Assembly: GCF_001718695.1 (NCBI RefSeq)
Contig: NZ_CP013422.1
Location: forward strand, 1,054,001-1,118,000
Length of the DNA stretch: 64,000 nt
Direction of reading: 5' to 3'
Source of the DNA: Burkholderia ubonensis
Lineage (GTDB): Bacteria > Pseudomonadota > Gammaproteobacteria > Burkholderiales > Burkholderiaceae
In this document: piece after piece, positions 62,104-64,000 of the stretch
How positions within the stretch are numbered: the stretch's first letter is position 1
How the letters are laid out: each line of letters opens with the position of its first letter
Notes under the pieces: model-generated
What the model saw: only the letters and a program-made list of their open reading frames with translations
What the model was told of the DNA's origin: nothing
The model's database searches: none
Made by a program: the position numbers and the translations under genes

Positions 62104-63156
62104 ATGCTTGCCTACATACTCAGACGGCTGCTGCTGATGGTCCCGACGCTGATCGGCGTCGTGACGATCACGTTCGCCGTCACGCAGTTCGTGCCGGGCG
62201 GCCCGGTCGAGCAGGTGCTGACCCAGTTGCGCCACGGCAACGCGCATGGCGGCGAAGCGGGCGGCGGCGGGGGCGGCTATCACGGCAGCCAGGGGATCGA
62301 CCCGCAGCAGATCGAGCAGATCCGCAGGCAGTTCGGTTTCGACAAGCCGCCGCTCGAGCGCTACGGGATGATGCTGAAGGCCTACGCGCGCTTCGATCTC
62401 GGCCAGTCGTACTTCGTGCATGCGCGCGTGTGGGACGTGATCCGCTCGAAGCTGCCGGTGTCGATCACGCTCGGCCTGTGGACGGTGTTCCTCACCTACC
62501 TGATCTCCGTGCCGCTCGGCATCGCGAAGGCGGTGCGCAACGGCTCGCGCTTCGATACGGCGACGAGCGTGCTCGTGCTGGCCGGCTACGCGATTCCCGG
62601 CTTCGTGCTCGGCGTGCTGCTGCTGATGCTGTTCGGCGGCGGCACGTTCTGGCAGCTGTTCCCGATGCGCGGCCTCACGTCCGACGACTTCGACGAGCTG
62701 ACGCTGGCCGGCCAGGCGCTCGACTACCTGTGGCACATCGTGCTGCCCGTCACGGCCGCGGTGATCGGCAATTTCGCGATCGTCACGATCCTGACGAAGA
62801 ACACGTTCCTCGACGAAATCGGCCGGCAGTACGTGCTGACCGCGCGCGCGAAGGGCGCGCCCGAGCGCGACGTGCTATGGAAGCACGTGCTGCGCAACGC
62901 GGCGATTCCGCTCCTGACCGGGCTGCCCGCCGCGTTCGTCGGCGCGTTCCTGAACGGCAACCTGCTGATCGAGACGCTGTTCTCGCTCGACGGCATGGGC
63001 CAGCTCTCGTACGACTCGGTGATCCGCCGCGACTATCCGGTCGTGCTCGGCTCGCTGTTCCTGTTCACGCTCATCGGTCTGCTGACCAAACTCATTGCTG
63101 ACGTCTGCTATGTCCTCGTCGACCCCCGCATCCAATTCAACCGCCTGGACCGCTGA
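62104..63156 (+). CDS. yejB: ABC peptide importer permease YejB
   Basis: 350 residues, about six membrane helices: MLAYILRRLLLMVPTLIGVV at the start, the family-specific insert with IDPQQIEQIRRQFGFDKPPL, and the EAA-type coupling motif around YVLTARAKGAPERDVLWKHV. It ends DPRIQFNRLDR like E. coli YejB. The 14-bp gap to yejA and 47-bp overlap with yejE indicate one operon. Confidence 0.94.
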   Translation: MLAYILRRLLLMVPTLIGVVTITFAVTQFVPGGPVEQVLTQLRHGNAHGGEAGGGGGGYHGSQGIDPQQIEQIRRQFGFDKPPLERYGMMLKAYARFDLGQSYFVHARVWDVIRSKLPVSITLGLWTVFLTYLISVPLGIAKAVRNGSRFDTATSVLVLAGYAIPGFVLGVLLLMLFGGGTFWQLFPMRGLTSDDFDELTLAGQALDYLWHIVLPVTAAVIGNFAIVTILTKNTFLDEIGRQYVLTARAKGAPERDVLWKHVLRNAAIPLLTGLPAAFVGAFLNGNLLIETLFSLDGMGQLSYDSVIRRDYPVVLGSLFLFTLIGLLTKLIADVCYVLVDPRIQFNRLDR

Positions 63157-64000
63157 GCAGGCGCGCGCCGGCCAATCCGCGTCGCCGTGGCGGCGCACGT
63201 GGCGGCGCTTCCGCGCGCAGCCGCTCGGCTACTGGAGCTTCGTGATCTTCGCCGCGCTGTTCGCGCTCAGCCTGGGCGCCGACGTGCTGTCGAACGACCG
63301 GCCGCTCGTGCTGCGCTACGACGGGCACTATTACTTTCCGATCCTGACGGACTATCCGGAAACGCAGTTCGGCGGCGATTTCCCGGCGAAGACGAACTAT
63401 CTCGATCCTTATATTCGCGAGAAGCTCGACGCGCGCGGCAACCTGTCGATCTATCCGCCGAACCGCTTTCGCTACGACACGATCGACTACTTCGCATCCC
63501 GGCCGTACCCGGCGCCGCCGTCGGCGAGCAACTGGCTCGGCACCGACCAGTTCGGCCGCGACGTGCTCGCGCGGCTGCTGTACGGCTTCCGGCTGTCGGT
63601 GCTGATGGCGCTCGCGCTGACCGCGTCGGGCACGCTTGATCGGCGTGCTCGCGGGCGCGCTGCAGGGCTTCTACGGCGGCCGCACCGACCTGATCGGGCA
63701 GCGGCTGATCGAGATCTGGAGCGCGCTGCCGGACCTGTACCTGCTGATCATCTTCGCGTCGATCTTCGAGCCGTCGCTGTGGCTGCTGTTCGTGCTGCTG
63801 TCGATGTTCGGCTGGCTCATGCTGTCCGACTACGTGCGCGCCGAGTTCCTGCGCAACCGCGGGCTCGACTACGTGAGGGCCGCGCGCACGATGGGACTGA
63901 CGAACCGCCAGATCATGTGGCGGCACGTGCTGCCGAACAGCCTGACGCCGGTGATCACGTTCCTGCCGTTCCGGATGAGCGCGGCGATCCTGTCGCTGAC
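63110..64000 (+). pseudogene. yejE: ABC peptide importer permease YejE, frameshifted and cut by the window end
   Basis: The ATG at 63110 overlaps yejB by 47 bp. Residues 1-174 follow YejE well (PLGYWSFVIFAALFALSLGA, RPLVLRYDGHYYFPILTDYP, SASNWLGTDQFGRDVLARLL). At 63636-63637 one extra T (CACGCTTGATCGG where CACGCTGATCGG is expected) shifts the frame. The family continues in the +1 frame (IGVLAGALQGFYGGRTDLIG, YVRAEFLRNRGLDYVRAARTM, LPNSLTPVITFLPF). Either a natural pseudogene, which would break the importer, or a sequencing error. The 3' end is outside the window. Confidence 0.85.

Noticed and set aside
1..64000. tRNA, rRNA, insertion sequences, prophage and CRISPR arrays
   Set aside because: Reading both strands I saw no cloverleaf-like tRNA, transposase motifs, integrase or regular repeats.

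Overview
The window is very GC-rich, gene-dense, and has strong third-position G/C bias. Many proteins are of types typical of Burkholderia: paired universal stress proteins, BON, DUF4142, PRC-barrel and CBS small proteins, an MHS transporter, an ExbB/ExbD1/ExbD2 TonB motor and YejABE. I infer a Burkholderia genome, probably of the B. cepacia complex and probably a secondary replicon. The species and replicon are inference only. I saw no rRNA, tRNA, CRISPR array, insertion sequence or prophage.

Region 1 (1-19.0 kb) looks like a stress and low-oxygen physiology block. It carries a truncated PAS histidine kinase, two Usp genes (each with an FNR/ANR-type dyad upstream), a cupin, a DedA-rhodanese fusion, a lipoprotein, a DUF3562-like protein, a dCACHE chemoreceptor, an orphan sigma-54 activator, a hybrid histidine kinase, and BON, DUF4142, PRC-barrel and CBS proteins plus tiny ORFs. 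A good sigma-54 -24/-12 element lies upstream of the last small genes. The set resembles the low-oxygen-activated (lxa) gene content described in B. cenocepacia.

Region 2 (19.1-33.6 kb) is mixed. It holds a MipA/OmpV outer-membrane protein; a translationally coupled FAN1-like nuclease and nuclease-helicase fusion; an IclR regulator, MurA paralogue and MHS transporter facing a 4-hydroxyphenylpyruvate dioxygenase; a hipBA toxin-antitoxin pair with operator repeats; and a LysR/lipocalin divergent pair.

Region 3 (33.6-46.6 kb) is the most interesting part. A tight nine-gene leftward operon encodes a DUF1611 P-loop protein, an EPSP-synthase-like enolpyruvyl transferase, a PhyH dioxygenase, a HisC-like aminotransferase, two ATP-grasp ligases, a haem-oxygenase-like diiron oxidase, a [2Fe-2S] ferredoxin and an FMN reductase. 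Divergent from it are a luciferase-like monooxygenase, an MFS exporter and a 66-residue small protein. With no PKS or NRPS, this reads as a small-molecule (amino-acid or peptidyl-nucleoside-like) biosynthetic cluster. Its enzyme classes overlap those of nikkomycin/polyoxin pathways but it lacks their radical-SAM enzyme, so I think it is probably undescribed.

Region 4 (46.8-50.9 kb) is a catabolic operon (quinone oxidoreductase, carboxymuconolactone-decarboxylase-like protein, aldehyde dehydrogenase) divergent from a LysR regulator. Region 5 (52.0-64.0 kb) is an uptake module: TonB-ExbB-ExbD-ExbD, a TPR protein, an XRE-cupin regulator, a large TonB-dependent receptor, then a YejABE peptide importer. 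The window ends inside yejE, which carries an apparent +1 frameshift.
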